A stretch of DNA of 64,000 bases from Pacificoceanicola onchidii (GCF_004804335.1 NZ_SRXY01000003.1:124001-188000), one strand, 5' to 3'. Shown: positions 44,787 to 54,217, counted from the stretch's first letter. Translations and numbers: made by a program. Notes: generated from the sequence alone by a model not told the origin.

Positions 44787-45326
44787 ATGGTGCTGGAAGA
44801 CGATATGGACCGTCTGATGTCACGCGTGGCGATGGCAGACCGGCAGGCCTTTGCCAAGCTTTACACGCACACGGCCCCGGCACTGTTTGCCGTCGCTTTG
44901 CAGGTTTTGAAAACAGATGCCGAGGCCGAAGAGGTTTTGCAGGAGGTCTATCTGCGCGTCTGGCAGCGCGCGGGGCAGTATCGCGGCGATGGGCTTGCGC
45001 CTATGGCCTGGCTGATCAGTTTGACGCGGGACGCGGCGGTCGACAAGCGGCGGACAGACACCCATTCAGGAGGCCACCCGCCACTGCCTGATGAAGGGGC
45101 GTTTGAGCAAGACGCGGGCCTGCGCGGTGCGCAGAGCGAAGCGGCGCTGCGGTTTCGTCAGTGTCTCAGCAAACTGCCCGGCGACCACGCAACTGCCTTG
45201 CGCCGGGCCTACCTTCACGGGGCGGGCTATGCCGCGCTTGCCGAGCCCACGGGGCGGGCGGCGGGCGATCTGCGCAACGGACTGGGCCAAAGTCTGAAAC
45301 AGCTCAAGGTCTGTCTGGGCGGATGA
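44787..45326 (+). CDS. ECF-type RNA polymerase sigma factor
   Basis: A 179-residue sigma-70 family factor with region 2 in the N-terminal half ([20 protein letters not shown], then [18 protein letters not shown], then [18 protein letters not shown]) and region 4 in the C-terminal half ([20 protein letters not shown]). This matches the SigK/RskA-linked ECF type. The next gene overlaps it by 4 bp and encodes the likely anti-sigma factor, a standard pairing. It is divergent from cobS, with a 184-bp gap. Confidence 0.88.
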   Translation: MVLEDDMDRLMSRVAMADRQAFAKLYTHTAPALFAVALQVLKTDAEAEEVLQEVYLRVWQRAGQYRGDGLAPMAWLISLTRDAAVDKRRTDTHSGGHPPLPDEGAFEQDAGLRGAQSEAALRFRQCLSKLPGDHATALRRAYLHGAGYAALAEPTGRAAGDLRNGLGQSLKQLKVCLGG

Positions 45327-45685
45327 CTGTGCAACGCGGCGGCAATACCCCTGACGTGAAGGGCACCATGGCGGCAGAATACGTTCTTGGGCTGCTCGAT
45401 GAGGCGGAGCGCGCGGCTTTTGAGGCGCAACTACGGGTGGATGCGGATCTGGAGCAGGACGTGGCGGCCTGGCGCACATATTTCGCGACGTTCGCCGATG
45501 ATCTCGAAGAGATACCGCCGCCGCCGCAGCTCTGGCGGCGCATCGAGGCGGCGGCTTTTGGCGGCGAAAAACGCAAACCACTTTGGCAAATTCTTTGGCC
45601 TTATGCCGCCGGGGCCGTCCTTGCTTCGGCCTGCACCTTTGCCGCGTTTTACTTCGATCTGCTGACTTTCGCGCCGACCCCCTGA
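45323..45685 (+). CDS. Short anti-sigma factor (RskA-like), membrane anchored
   Basis: A 120-residue protein whose N-terminal 60 residues resemble the sigma-binding ASD domain of anti-sigma factors (GTMAAEYVLGLLDEAERAAF), joined to a PPPPQLWRRIEAAA segment and a single membrane helix near residues 93-114. The periplasmic C-terminal domain usual in RskA is nearly absent, leaving only about six residues outside. It is translationally coupled to the sigma factor (ATGA overlap). Confidence 0.8.
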   Translation: MTVQRGGNTPDVKGTMAAEYVLGLLDEAERAAFEAQLRVDADLEQDVAAWRTYFATFADDLEEIPPPPQLWRRIEAAAFGGEKRKPLWQILWPYAAGAVLASACTFAAFYFDLLTFAPTP

Positions 45686-45830
45686 TGTGAGGCCATGCAA
45701 TGCGGCTCGCGCAAATGTGCACGGGGTGTGACTTGCCCAAGGTGCTTCCGGGACGCATGCTCTTCGCAGGTTTGTGATGTCCGCTCTTTGATGACAGCTC
45801 AATCGCCAAGCGCAAATGAAAGGCCCGCCG

Positions 45831-46304
45831 ATGATCCGCAGAGCATTTCTGACCAAAGCCGCCGCATTCTCCGCCGTTCTGACCGGGGCGATCCCGGCCA
45901 GGGCGCGCGCCGCGACCTTCGAAGTGACGCGCAGCAAAGCCGAATGGAAGGCCATGCTGACGCCGCTGCAATACAAGGTCATGCGTCAGGAAGGGACAGA
46001 GCGCGCTTTCACCTCGCCGCTCGACACGGAAAAACGCGCAGGCACTTTCCTGTGTCGGGGCTGCGATCTGCCGCTCTATTCGTCCAAACACAAATTTGAC
46101 AGCGGCACCGGCTGGCCGTCCTTTTGGAAGGCTCTGCCCCGCGCCGTTGGCACCAAGCCCGATCCGGGGATTTTCGGTATGCGCACCGAATGCCATTGCC
46201 GCCGCTGTGGCTCGCATCTTGGCCATGTTTTCGACGATGGGCCAAAGCCGACGGGCAAACGGCATTGCATCAATGGCGTGTCGTTGAAATTCAAAGCTGC
46301 CTGA
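45831..46304 (+). CDS. msrB: Peptide methionine-R-sulfoxide reductase, Tat-exported
   Basis: Reduces methionine-R-sulfoxide in proteins. The 157-residue protein has a twin-arginine type signal (MIRRAFLTK, ending ARARA near residue 27), so the enzyme probably works in the periplasm. The MsrB domain follows with zinc ligands CRGC and CRRC, the SGTGWPSFW substrate motif, GSHLGHVFDDGP and the catalytic Cys in RHCING. The start MIRRAFL gives the best Tat motif. It lies 145 bp after the anti-sigma gene and is the likely target of the sigma factor, by context. Confidence 0.93.
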   Translation: MIRRAFLTKAAAFSAVLTGAIPARARAATFEVTRSKAEWKAMLTPLQYKVMRQEGTERAFTSPLDTEKRAGTFLCRGCDLPLYSSKHKFDSGTGWPSFWKALPRAVGTKPDPGIFGMRTECHCRRCGSHLGHVFDDGPKPTGKRHCINGVSLKFKAA

Positions 46305-46730
46305 GAGCGCCGAACGCGACTGCGTGTCAAGTCACCAGATAAAATCACGGCCGCCCCGATATGTCGGCGCAGCCGTGAAGGTCGTGTCCGTGAGTGATTG
46401 CTTTCTGTCGCGCTTTGGCGTCAAGCTAGCACAACCCCTGCTTGTACGTCCAGTGCTTTTGTTAGCCAGTTTTGAGTTTGCGCCGGCTTCTTTGAACGTG
46501 CCGGAAATCGTTACACGCAGCGCTGCTTGGCCTTTCCGATTCGTATCTGAAAGGCCAAACAGCCATTTATACGATGTAGGATTTAGCGGTTTACCTGTCT
46601 GCGGTTGTGGTCAAGTTTGCGGCCTCTGGCCCTAGGATGTAATCGCATCCCATTTTAATCATTTACCTTGCGTCAATGGCATCGCTGCTTTTCCATTCAT
46701 GCAAATCATCTCAACACGGATCGCGCCACC
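46305..46730. other. Long non-coding gap with two inverted repeats
   Basis: These 426 bp between msrB and the second VPLPA-CTERM gene have no reading frame of coding quality. They contain TCACGGC/GCCGTGA (46345-46378), a possible msrB terminator without a T-run, and a perfect 10-bp inverted repeat TTGGCCTTTC/GAAAGGCCAA with a 12-nt loop (46527-46558). The second may be an operator or part of a small RNA. Confidence 0.45.
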
Positions 46731-47282
46731 ATGTCTTTGAAATCGCTTTTTGCTGCAGCCCTTCTCACCGCCTTGTCATCGGCACCCGCGCAAGCGTTGC
46801 ATCATTCGTTGAATGATTGGTGGCTCACCACCGATAGCTTTGGTGGTTTGAAGCAAAGCGAATACGATCCGACTTTCTATTTCGCGGTCTCCAAGTCCAC
46901 CACATGGAATCCGGCTGATACCTACGAAATTATGCCGGGCTATCGTTGGGCCACGACACAAGAAATCCTCGATGCGTTCGTGCCAAGTGTGGCTAACTCA
47001 AAACTCTACAATTACAATTACTACAGTCAGGGGGGCTGGGCTGGGTACACTTGGGAAGGCCATCGGCGGTATTTCTTTCGCGCAAGCGACAGTGCGGCAA
47101 CCGATCATTTCCTTCATGCCGGGCAATTTTCATTCTACGAGGGCGGCACCTCGTCAAGTACCACCAACTTTGCCGGTTTGGTGCTGATAGAAACAGCAGC
47201 GGTTCCGTTGCCGGGCGCTCTGGGCCTTATGCTGGCAGGGCTGGGCGGGCTCGGATTGGCGCGCCGCAAGCGCAAGTCCTGA
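46731..47282 (+). CDS. VPLPA-CTERM secreted protein (2)
   Basis: A 183-residue exported protein: signal peptide about residues 1-22 (ending AQA), a mature part rich in aromatic residues (W, Y, F) and Ser/Thr with a MPGYRWATTQEIL segment, and the C-terminal sorting signal VPLPGA, hydrophobic helix, then ARRKRKS. The second one in the window with this signal. There is no obvious ribosome site before its ATG. The function of the mature part is not recognised. Confidence 0.8.
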   Translation: MSLKSLFAAALLTALSSAPAQALHHSLNDWWLTTDSFGGLKQSEYDPTFYFAVSKSTTWNPADTYEIMPGYRWATTQEILDAFVPSVANSKLYNYNYYSQGGWAGYTWEGHRRYFFRASDSAATDHFLHAGQFSFYEGGTSSSTTNFAGLVLIETAAVPLPGALGLMLAGLGGLGLARRKRKS

Positions 47283-47319
47283 CAGAGCCGAGCGCACAAC
47301 GACTCGCTCACAAACGAAA

Positions 47320-47344
47320 AAGGCCCGTCGGTTTGGCGGGCCTT
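47320..47344. terminator. Bidirectional terminator between VPLPA-CTERM 2 and the J-domain gene
   Basis: AAGGCCCGTC/GGCGGGCCTT forms a 10-bp stem with a 5-nt loop (one G-T pair). T-rich tails occur on both strands, best on the minus strand, so it can end both convergent genes. Confidence 0.8.
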
Positions 47345-47365
47345 CCTCTTGTTGGGAGCTGCGCA

Positions 47366-47995
47366 TTATTTGAAGCTGCGCGAATCCTTGATCTGATCCC
47401 AGGCCCAGACCACCTGCTGCAGCTGCTCTTCCTGAGAGCGGTCGCCGCCGTTCATGTCTGGGTGAAGCACCTTGATCAACTTCTTGTAAGCCTTGCGGAT
47501 TTCCGCCTTGGTCATCGTGTCTTCGGCCTCGAGAATCTCGATCGCCTTGCGCTCGGTCGGGGGCAATTTGCGCCCGCCGCCGGGTTTGTTGCGCCCGGGG
47601 TTGCGCGTGGCGTTGTCGCCCAGAACCTGATGCGGATCTTCGATGCCCAGACGGGCCCAGGCCTTGGCCTCGGGGTCGCGCCAATCCTTGGTCTTGCGCT
47701 CCCAAACCTTGTCCGAGCTTTCTTGTGCGTTCATCTCGGCTTCTGTCTTGCCGTCGAAGAAACTCCACTTTGCGTTGTATTCGCGCACATGGTCCTTGCA
47801 GAACCAAAAGAACTCGTCCAGCACGTCCGGCGCTTTCGGCGCGCGGTATTTGCCGGGTTCATTGCACCCTTCATGATCGCAAATACGCGTGGAGGTTTCC
47901 TGTTCCCCGGACATGCTTCTACGGCCGCGCGGGTTCTTTTTCTTGGCGGATTTGACCGACATGTCAAAGCCGAAGGGATCTGAGCTGCTCATCAT
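47366..47995 (-). CDS. J-domain protein
   Basis: A 209-residue protein with a C-terminal J domain (residues about 150-205) showing the HPD motif in IRKAYKKLIKVLHPDMN, which stimulates DnaK-type chaperones. The N-terminal part has a zinc-finger-like pattern of cysteines (CDHEGCNEPGKY... then FCKDH), probably binding a metal or a client. Start is ATG-ATG with AAGGTG upstream; the first was used. This is not the main DnaJ, which is larger. Client and process are unknown. Confidence 0.88.
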   Translation of the reverse strand: MMSSSDPFGFDMSVKSAKKKNPRGRRSMSGEQETSTRICDHEGCNEPGKYRAPKAPDVLDEFFWFCKDHVREYNAKWSFFDGKTEAEMNAQESSDKVWERKTKDWRDPEAKAWARLGIEDPHQVLGDNATRNPGRNKPGGGRKLPPTERKAIEILEAEDTMTKAEIRKAYKKLIKVLHPDMNGGDRSQEEQLQQVVWAWDQIKDSRSFK

Positions 47996-48622
47996 TCACA
48001 CCTTACCGAGTCGGAGGCCAGAGTTTAGACTAAACGCCCGGAGTTTACAGGGGGCGGCGGGCAAAAAATGGCCGGCCTTGATCACATTCTGTTCGATCGA
48101 TACGACCCCCGTTCATATGAAAAAAGGGGCGGGCCGAAAATGGCCACACCCCTGATCTGAAAAAACAAACGGATAAAATCCCCCTGTCAAAAGTCTTGTT
48201 TTGTGCCCCTCGAATGCATCGGGCGTGTCGGCGAAAATGCGCTGCTGACCCAAAAACTTTACCAAATGGTAGAGGATTTGGGAAGTGAGGGATTCCTGAC
48301 CTTAGGGAACCTTGATGATCTGCTCCGGAAGTTGCCGGTGTCTTGAGCATGTATCACTGAGTTCCCGACGCGGAGCGCCCTTGACGATCCCTCCCTGCGG
48401 AGTTTCCTTTAAGTTGCGTCATTGTCGAAATCCGTATTCCGTCAAAAGGCGAGGAGACTTGTCAAATCTTGAGTGATTGACCGCGTTCAGGGGGCGGCGC
48501 GCGGCGGAATGCAGGGCAGCGGTTCGGACGCAGCGCCGTTGACTCAAAGATTTGTTCTCAAGACCATGAAGGTACGAAGCTTTCCAATCTTTGGGGCTTG
48601 TAAACGAACTGGGGAAAATAAT
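47996..48622. other. 627-bp divergent gap with an orphan terminator
   Basis: No convincing reading frame is present. It contains a minus-strand terminator-like hairpin at 48120-48152, annotated separately, a short palindrome TACCA-AA-TGGTA near 48265 and an AT-rich stretch before VPLPA-CTERM 3. The gap is long for this genome and may hold a small RNA gene as well as the two divergent promoters. Confidence 0.45.
48120..48152 (-). terminator. Orphan terminator-like hairpin (minus strand)
   Basis: Read on the minus strand, GGGG-N3-GGCC, loop ATTTTC, GGCC-N2-CCCC is followed by TTTTTT. No gene ends before it on that strand: the next thing upstream is the gap and then a plus-strand gene. It may end an unannotated small RNA. 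Confidence 0.5.
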
Positions 48623-49267
48623 ATGAAAATCAATAACTTGAGTGGGGGTGTGTTTTCCAAGATTTTGGGTTTGTGTTCAGCGGCGGCATTGACAGTCGGC
48701 ATTTTGACAACTCAGGCGAATGCCGCAATTGTGATATACTCTGAAGAGGTGAACTCGGATGTGGTGTTCAGCTACTCCGGCACATTAGATTTGTCCGGGC
48801 TTAGCGGCGGGGGTCCGGCAGCATACGTAGGTACATTCGCCGGGTTGGGGGCACACGAACCCTATTTCGGAAATCTCAGCGATACGATCGTTGTTTTCTA
48901 CGACTCTCCTTACAGCGGTACGACGGGTTCGGTTTATAACGGTGTCAACTCAGGATATAACTTCAACAGCATCGGTCATACGGGCGATCCCTTCTTCTTC
49001 AGGAATTCCAACTTGGCGGTGGCTTCGGGGTATGGTGGTGAGCTGATTTCTGGTGGGTTCACGATGGTGGGCAGCAGCTTTGCCAGTTTGAGCCTTGTCG
49101 CAGGGTCGTCGATGACCAAAACGCTGCTGAATGGCGACACGATCACGTGGAACATTTCGGCCGCTCCCAGCACAATGAGCGCTGTTCCGCTGCCTGCGGC
49201 CCTGCCGCTGTTGGTTTGCGCGATTGGGGGGCTGGGCCTAGCGGCGCGTCGCCGAAAGAAAGCCTGA
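48623..49267 (+). CDS. VPLPA-CTERM secreted protein (3)
   Basis: A 214-residue exported protein: signal peptide about residues 1-35 (ending ANAA), a Gly/Ser/Tyr-rich beta-type mature part, and the C-terminal signal VPLPAA, hydrophobic helix, then AARRRKKA. The start MKINNLS follows GGGGAAAA; the upstream in-frame extension is not coding-like. It is the third VPLPA-type protein in the window. The mature domain has no recognised motif. Confidence 0.82.
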   Translation: MKINNLSGGVFSKILGLCSAAALTVGILTTQANAAIVIYSEEVNSDVVFSYSGTLDLSGLSGGGPAAYVGTFAGLGAHEPYFGNLSDTIVVFYDSPYSGTTGSVYNGVNSGYNFNSIGHTGDPFFFRNSNLAVASGYGGELISGGFTMVGSSFASLSLVAGSSMTKTLLNGDTITWNISAAPSTMSAVPLPAALPLLVCAIGGLGLAARRRKKA

Positions 49268-49302
49268 CGTTTCGCCGGCCGGTATAAGTTGAACGGTTCT
49301 CG

Positions 49303-49326
49303 CGGGCAGCTTTGGCTGCCCGTTTT
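49303..49326 (+). terminator. Terminator after VPLPA-CTERM 3
   Basis: CGGGCAGC-TTTG-GCTGCCCG is a perfect 8-bp stem followed by TTTTGGTTT, 35 bp beyond the stop codon. Confidence 0.88.
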
Positions 49327-49396
49327 GGTTTAATGCGAGGTGGGAAGGGCGCCCGGCGTTAGAGTGTTCGTTGCGGCCTCGGAACGCCAGAAAGAC

Positions 49397-50920
49397 TTAC
49401 CCTAAATCAGCCAGCTTTTTCGAAACCAGCTCGTTCACCGCCTTCGGGTTCGCCTTGCCGCCCGTGGCTTTCATGACCTGACCAACAAACCAGCCCGCAA
49501 GCTTCGGGTTTTGCTTGGCTTTTTCGACCTGCGCCGGGTTGGCCGCGATGATCTCGTCGACGGCTGCCTCAATGGCACCGGTGTCCGTGACCTGTTTCAT
49601 GCCACGTTCTTCTACGATCACCTCGGGATCACCACCTTCGGTATAAACGATTTCGAAGAGGTCCTTGGCGATCTTGCCGCTAATGGCATCCGACTTGATC
49701 AGCTTGATGATGCCAGCCAGCTGTGTCGGGGAAACCGGGCTTTCCTCGATGGAGTGGTCTTCTTTCTTGAGGCGGCCAAACAGCTCGTTGATCACCCAGT
49801 TCGCCGCCAGCTTGCCGTCGCCCGCTGCGCCTGCGACCTCTTCGAAATAGGAGGCGTTCACAACCTCTGCGGTCAGAACATCGGCGTCGTATTCGGATAG
49901 GCCAAAGTCTTTGACAAAGCGTGCCTTTTTCTCGTCCGGCAGTTCCGGCAGAGAGGCCGCGATGTCATCCACCCAGGCTTGTTCGATCTCAAGCGGGAGC
50001 AGGTCCGGATCAGGGAAATAGCGGTAATCATGCGCCTCTTCCTTGGAGCGCATGGACCGGGTTTCGTTCTTGTCCGCGTCATAAAGACGGGTTTCCTGGT
50101 CAATCTTGCCGCCCGCTTCGAGGATCGCGATCTGGCGCTTGGCCTCATAGTCGATCGCCATCTGGATGAAGCGCATGGAGTTCATGTTCTTGATCTCGCA
50201 GCGCGTCCCAAGGTGCGAGAAGTCCTGCGTTTCCTGGTACTTCTCATACTGACCGGGGCGGCAGACGGAGACGTTCACGTCCGCACGCATGTTGCCGTTC
50301 TGCATGTTGCCGTCGCAGGTCCCGAGATAGCGCAGGATCTGACGCAGCTTTGCGAGATAGGCGGCGGCCTCTTCCGGGCCACGAATATCGGGGCGGCTGA
50401 CGATTTCCATCAGGGCAACGCCGGTCCGGTTGAGATCGACGAAGGACATGTTCGGGTCCATGTCGTGCACGGATTTGCCCGCGTCCTGCTCGACGTGAAT
50501 GCGCTCAATGCGCACGAGGCGAGCGACGCCCGGCTCCATATCCACGATCACTTCGCCTTCACCCACAAGCGGATGATACAGCTGGGAAATCTGGTACCCC
50601 TGCGGCAGATCAGGGTAGAAGTAGTTCTTGCGGTCGAAGGCCGACTTGAGGTTGATCTCTGCCTTCAGGCCAAGACCAGTGCGCACGGCCTGCTCGATGC
50701 AATACTCGTTGATCACCGGCAGCATGCCCGGCATGGCGCTGTCCACAAAGGCCACGTTGGAGTTCGGCTCGGCGCCAAATTGGGTGGAGGCACCGGAGAA
50801 CAGTTTGGCCTTGGAAGCCACCTGCGCGTGCACCTCCATACCAATGACCAGTTCCCAATCATGCTTTGCCCCGGAAATGAGCTTGGGCTTGGGGGATTCA
50901 AAGGACAGATGATCCAGCAT
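49397..50920 (-). CDS. gatB: Asp-tRNA(Asn)/Glu-tRNA(Gln) amidotransferase subunit B
   Basis: With GatA and GatC it converts Glu-tRNA(Gln) or Asp-tRNA(Asn) to the amide. The 507-residue protein has the N-terminal cradle domain ([21 protein letters not shown] in part), the [14 protein letters not shown] signature and the C-terminal YqeY-like tail domain ending in [13 protein letters not shown]. The start MLDHLSFE follows AAGGAGCGCCAC. gatA and gatC are not in the window. Confidence 0.97.
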   Translation of the reverse strand: MLDHLSFESPKPKLISGAKHDWELVIGMEVHAQVASKAKLFSGASTQFGAEPNSNVAFVDSAMPGMLPVINEYCIEQAVRTGLGLKAEINLKSAFDRKNYFYPDLPQGYQISQLYHPLVGEGEVIVDMEPGVARLVRIERIHVEQDAGKSVHDMDPNMSFVDLNRTGVALMEIVSRPDIRGPEEAAAYLAKLRQILRYLGTCDGNMQNGNMRADVNVSVCRPGQYEKYQETQDFSHLGTRCEIKNMNSMRFIQMAIDYEAKRQIAILEAGGKIDQETRLYDADKNETRSMRSKEEAHDYRYFPDPDLLPLEIEQAWVDDIAASLPELPDEKKARFVKDFGLSEYDADVLTAEVVNASYFEEVAGAAGDGKLAANWVINELFGRLKKEDHSIEESPVSPTQLAGIIKLIKSDAISGKIAKDLFEIVYTEGGDPEVIVEERGMKQVTDTGAIEAAVDEIIAANPAQVEKAKQNPKLAGWFVGQVMKATGGKANPKAVNELVSKKLADLG

Positions 50921-50993
50921 GTGGCGCTCCTTGGCTCGCAATTGGCCGCGTTCTAGGCCGAGCGGGCGCGCGGAGCAAGGGGCGATGCATGGA

Positions 50994-52283
50994 TCAGGCC
51001 ATGCGCGGCATCTGCAATCCGTCTGGCGTGAACACAAGCCGCCGGCCATTGTTCAAAAGAGCGGCAAAATGCTCGGCCAGCGCCGAAGTTGCGCGGGTGC
51101 GACCGCGTTTGATCACATCCTCGCGGGAGCCGGCCACGTCGCGGTCCTGCAGGCCGGGCGCGGGCGCGGTGGCCCAGACGGCAGGGTGAATTTCGTACAG
51201 GTGATCTTGCGCAATCCAGTTGAAACAGTTGGAGATGCGGGCTTCGCTTGTGCCGGGGATAGTGACAGACGAGGCGGTCAGTCCACAAAACGCTGCAAGG
51301 CGGTTGACCATATGCTGGCCGGGGTGCCGGGCGAGGATGTCGTGCAGCCCCTCGGCAAAAAGCTCGGCATCGACCCAGCGCAGCGCTGTCGGGTCATTTT
51401 CAATCGCGCCGATCATGATCCAGCTATAGGCCCCCATGCCCCAGACATCCGCTGTCCGCACCGCGGTTCTGCGCGCTTCGCGGTCCAGAACTTCGCGGTT
51501 GCCGAACCGACCGGGCAAAAGATCCCGTCCGAAGGCGCGCAAATAGTCCGGGTTTTCCGGCCCGAGATCGATGAGATCTTCATAGTCATCGGCAAGCCGC
51601 TGTCCCGGTTTTGGATCGATCGCCAGAACCTCGCACCGCACTTCCGCCCAAAGGGCCGAATGGGTTTCAAACGGATCGAACCGATCCACGAAGGACGCGG
51701 CGGTCTGCATGTGCCACTCATAAGCATCCCGGCGCGGGGGGGAGAGCTGATCCGCGCGTGAGGATCCGGCCCAGGCGCGCGCCACCTCGATATGAGCCAT
51801 GGCGACTGTATGCGCGATGGCGGGGCACTCGGGGCTGTCCTCAAGGTTCAGCTCCAGCGTCGCCAGAATAGCCCGGGCGGTACCAACCTCTCCTTTACCA
51901 GCAGCCGCGTGTCCGGCGCGGACCGCATCGCTGCGCGCGCCTTGCGAGAGCAGTGCGGCGACAGACGTCAGGCCGCAGGTCATGGTTTGGTTCCGGTCGG
52001 CTTCGCAAATCTCGGGCGCGAGGTCTTCCCATGCATCCTGACGGGCAAGATGCTGACCACGGGCAAGCAGGGCCTGCGCCTCTTCCCAATCCGGCGAAGG
52101 ATCCCGAACCGGGATGTCGACGCGCGGGCCCAATGGCTCGACATGGCGCATCACCGTAATGGGGCGTTTGCGCGGGGCCGGTCGGGGCGACATCCGAAGG
52201 GCGAATCTGTTGGAAAGGGAAGGCATATCAGGCAGCAACTCGTTCAATATCATGATTACAATTTGCCGGGCAATCCGGGCCAA
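50994..52283 (-). CDS. Hypothetical protein, about 410-429 residues
   Basis: A soluble helical protein with no signal peptide or membrane segment that I do not recognise. The N-terminus is basic ([11 protein letters not shown] region), followed by TPR-like or alpha-solenoid segments ([47 protein letters not shown]) and a region with several Trp and His residues ([15 protein letters not shown]). The start is uncertain: ATGs at 52253 and 52226 are possible. It is upstream of gatB on the same strand with a 73-bp gap. Confidence 0.7.
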   Translation of the reverse strand: MARIARQIVIMILNELLPDMPSLSNRFALRMSPRPAPRKRPITVMRHVEPLGPRVDIPVRDPSPDWEEAQALLARGQHLARQDAWEDLAPEICEADRNQTMTCGLTSVAALLSQGARSDAVRAGHAAAGKGEVGTARAILATLELNLEDSPECPAIAHTVAMAHIEVARAWAGSSRADQLSPPRRDAYEWHMQTAASFVDRFDPFETHSALWAEVRCEVLAIDPKPGQRLADDYEDLIDLGPENPDYLRAFGRDLLPGRFGNREVLDREARRTAVRTADVWGMGAYSWIMIGAIENDPTALRWVDAELFAEGLHDILARHPGQHMVNRLAAFCGLTASSVTIPGTSEARISNCFNWIAQDHLYEIHPAVWATAPAPGLQDRDVAGSREDVIKRGRTRATSALAEHFAALLNNGRRLVFTPDGLQMPRMA

Positions 52284-52461
52284 ATCAGGGCAGCACCGGG
52301 GAGTTCATTCGGCTTGTGAAAGGCGTTGGTTTGCGAATGAGGGACAATGCGTTGCCTCACCGTAAACAAAGCCAGCCCCGGGGTGGCGTTTGGCGGTTCA
52401 TCACGCGCGTGGATTCGCCACGGTTGAAAGAATCCCCAACTTCGGGCAAATTGCGCCGGTC

Positions 52462-53310
52462 ATGATGCGTGCTGCCCTTTTTCTTGCGCTTCTGGCGACA
52501 CAGGTTACGGCGACACCAGCCCAAGCCCCACTGCCCGATGCCGCACCCGGCGCGGTTTCTGCCGCCGCACCGGAGTATTCGACCCTTGCCGTCTTCCAAT
52601 CCCCGCGCCCCAAAGCGCGCGCGCCGCTTGTTGTGCCAAGCGCGCGTTGGGACAAATACGGGGGAAAGCCCTCCTGGGCGATGGCCATTGTTCAAAGCCT
52701 GCGCAGCCATGCCAAGGTGCTGCCCGAGACCGTTCCGCGCGATATTGCGCAATGGTGCCCGGCCTATCCGACCGCATCCCGCGCCGGGCGCGAGGCGTTT
52801 TGGGTTGGGCTTGTCTCGACCCTTGCCAAACACGAGAGCACCTATCGCCCCACGGCCGTCGGTGGTGGCGGGCTCTGGTACGGTCTGGTGCAGATCCTGC
52901 CCGGCACCGCACGCGGCTATGGCTGCAAAGCCAGGTCAGGCGAGGCGCTGAAGGATCCCGAAGACAATCTGACATGCGCGATGCGTATCATGGCCGTGAC
53001 GGTCCCGCGCGATCAGGTGATCAGCGCCGGAATGCGCGGCGTTGCCGCTGATTGGGGGCCGTTCCATTCGCGCAAGAAACGCGAAGACATGCGCGCCTAC
53101 ATGCTGAACCAGTCCTACTGCCAGGGCATGACCAAGTCGCTACGCCCGGTGGCGCGACCGGACACGCTTGAGATTCCCGGCCCGCGCGACAAATACGTCA
53201 GTTTCCGGCCTCAAGCCCGCCCCGAAGGTTTCATTCAGCCGGTTGGTCTGACAGCGGATGCGCCCGCGCCCTCTGGTACGGCCCCGGTGTTGAGCACGCA
53301 GGGCGGCTGA
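52462..53310 (+). CDS. Secreted lytic transglycosylase (SLT domain)
   Basis: A 282-residue exported enzyme that cleaves glycan strands of peptidoglycan with formation of anhydro ends. The signal peptide spans about residues 1-20 (ending PAQA). The SLT-type catalytic core is around residue 125 with the catalytic Glu in LAKHESTYRP and GLWYGLVQILPGTARGYGC, where related enzymes have GLMQI. A disordered Pro-rich C-terminus follows. Its stop codon directly abuts the stop codon of the convergent acyltransferase gene. Confidence 0.83.
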   Translation: MMRAALFLALLATQVTATPAQAPLPDAAPGAVSAAAPEYSTLAVFQSPRPKARAPLVVPSARWDKYGGKPSWAMAIVQSLRSHAKVLPETVPRDIAQWCPAYPTASRAGREAFWVGLVSTLAKHESTYRPTAVGGGGLWYGLVQILPGTARGYGCKARSGEALKDPEDNLTCAMRIMAVTVPRDQVISAGMRGVAADWGPFHSRKKREDMRAYMLNQSYCQGMTKSLRPVARPDTLEIPGPRDKYVSFRPQARPEGFIQPVGLTADAPAPSGTAPVLSTQGG

Positions 53311-54171
53311 CTACGCGGTCAGGCCGAAGCGTGGCGGTTTGAGCGCCTTTGCGCTCTCATGCTGCGCGCCAAGCGCAAGCGTCGCCTCACGCAGCAAGGC
53401 AATCGCCGCGTCCGATTGATCGGGCAGGGCGCTTGCCGAAATCGGCTCGCCCACCGTGACCGCAAAGGTCTGCCGGGCCTTGTTCAGAGTTTCATGGAAC
53501 AGGGTAATGTCGCGCAGGCTCGGGTGGATCACATCACACAGGTAGAACAGCGCCGAGTTGCGGGCCTCGATGTGCACCGGGATCACCGGCAGATCGAACT
53601 TGCGCGCGATCATCGCGGCGGAGCCCATCCACGGACGTTCATGCAGCCTCAGGCCCACCCGTTTGGCCAGCCGTCCGGATGGAAAGATCACGCCGAGCCG
53701 TCCGGTGTCCACAGCGCGCCGGGTGAATCTCATGGTCTCGCGCGTCTTGGCGTGGCTGCGGCGCTCCTTGCGCCATTCCACCGGGGCGATCATGTCCGCC
53801 ATCTGCGGCAGCACCCGCAGGATGTCGTGATTGGCGAAGTAATAACTGTCGGGCCGGATGCGTTGCAGCAGGTCATGCAGGATGATGCCGTCCGCAATCC
53901 CTGTCGGATGGTTCGCCACGATCAGCGCTGCGCCGCTCCGGGGGATGTTTGCCTGCCCTTGATACACGGCTCTGAGCGCCAGAAGGGCGGCAAGAGAGCG
54001 CATGATTTCGGCAGAAGGCAAATCCTTGACCGCTTCTGCGATGTCGAGCGTTTTCTCATGGCTCAGAAGGCGGTTGAGCAGCGCGCGGGTTGCGGCGGTG
54101 CCGGGGCGGCCGGAGAACAACCACGGCGCGCGGTCCTGAATCAATGGGTCGATGCGGTCTTTCATACGCAC
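53311..54171 (-). CDS. PlsC-like acyltransferase
   Basis: A 286-residue protein with the 1-acylglycerol-3-phosphate acyltransferase fold. Motif I is VANHPTGIADG, where five residues separate His and Asp as in the NHPFGGIDG type, and motif III is IFPSGRLAK, near the usual FPEGTRS. Such enzymes acylate lysophosphatidic acid or lyso-ornithine lipid; the substrate is not certain. No membrane helix is obvious. MKDRIDP at codon 3 is an alternative start. Confidence 0.75.
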   Translation of the reverse strand: MRMKDRIDPLIQDRAPWLFSGRPGTAATRALLNRLLSHEKTLDIAEAVKDLPSAEIMRSLAALLALRAVYQGQANIPRSGAALIVANHPTGIADGIILHDLLQRIRPDSYYFANHDILRVLPQMADMIAPVEWRKERRSHAKTRETMRFTRRAVDTGRLGVIFPSGRLAKRVGLRLHERPWMGSAAMIARKFDLPVIPVHIEARNSALFYLCDVIHPSLRDITLFHETLNKARQTFAVTVGEPISASALPDQSDAAIALLREATLALGAQHESAKALKPPRFGLTA

Positions 54172-54217
54172 CGCAATAGGGCGCTTGCGTAACGGGGCTG
54201 TGACGGTTTTCGCGCAG

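Noticed and set aside
43616-44857. Extended CobS with 85 extra N-terminal residues
   Set aside because: The extension overlaps the divergent sigma-factor gene and is not like CobS; the start at 44602 has a ribosome site.
46324-46635. 103-codon open frame after msrB
   Set aside because: No ribosome site, no motif, and it runs through two inverted repeats; treated as non-coding.
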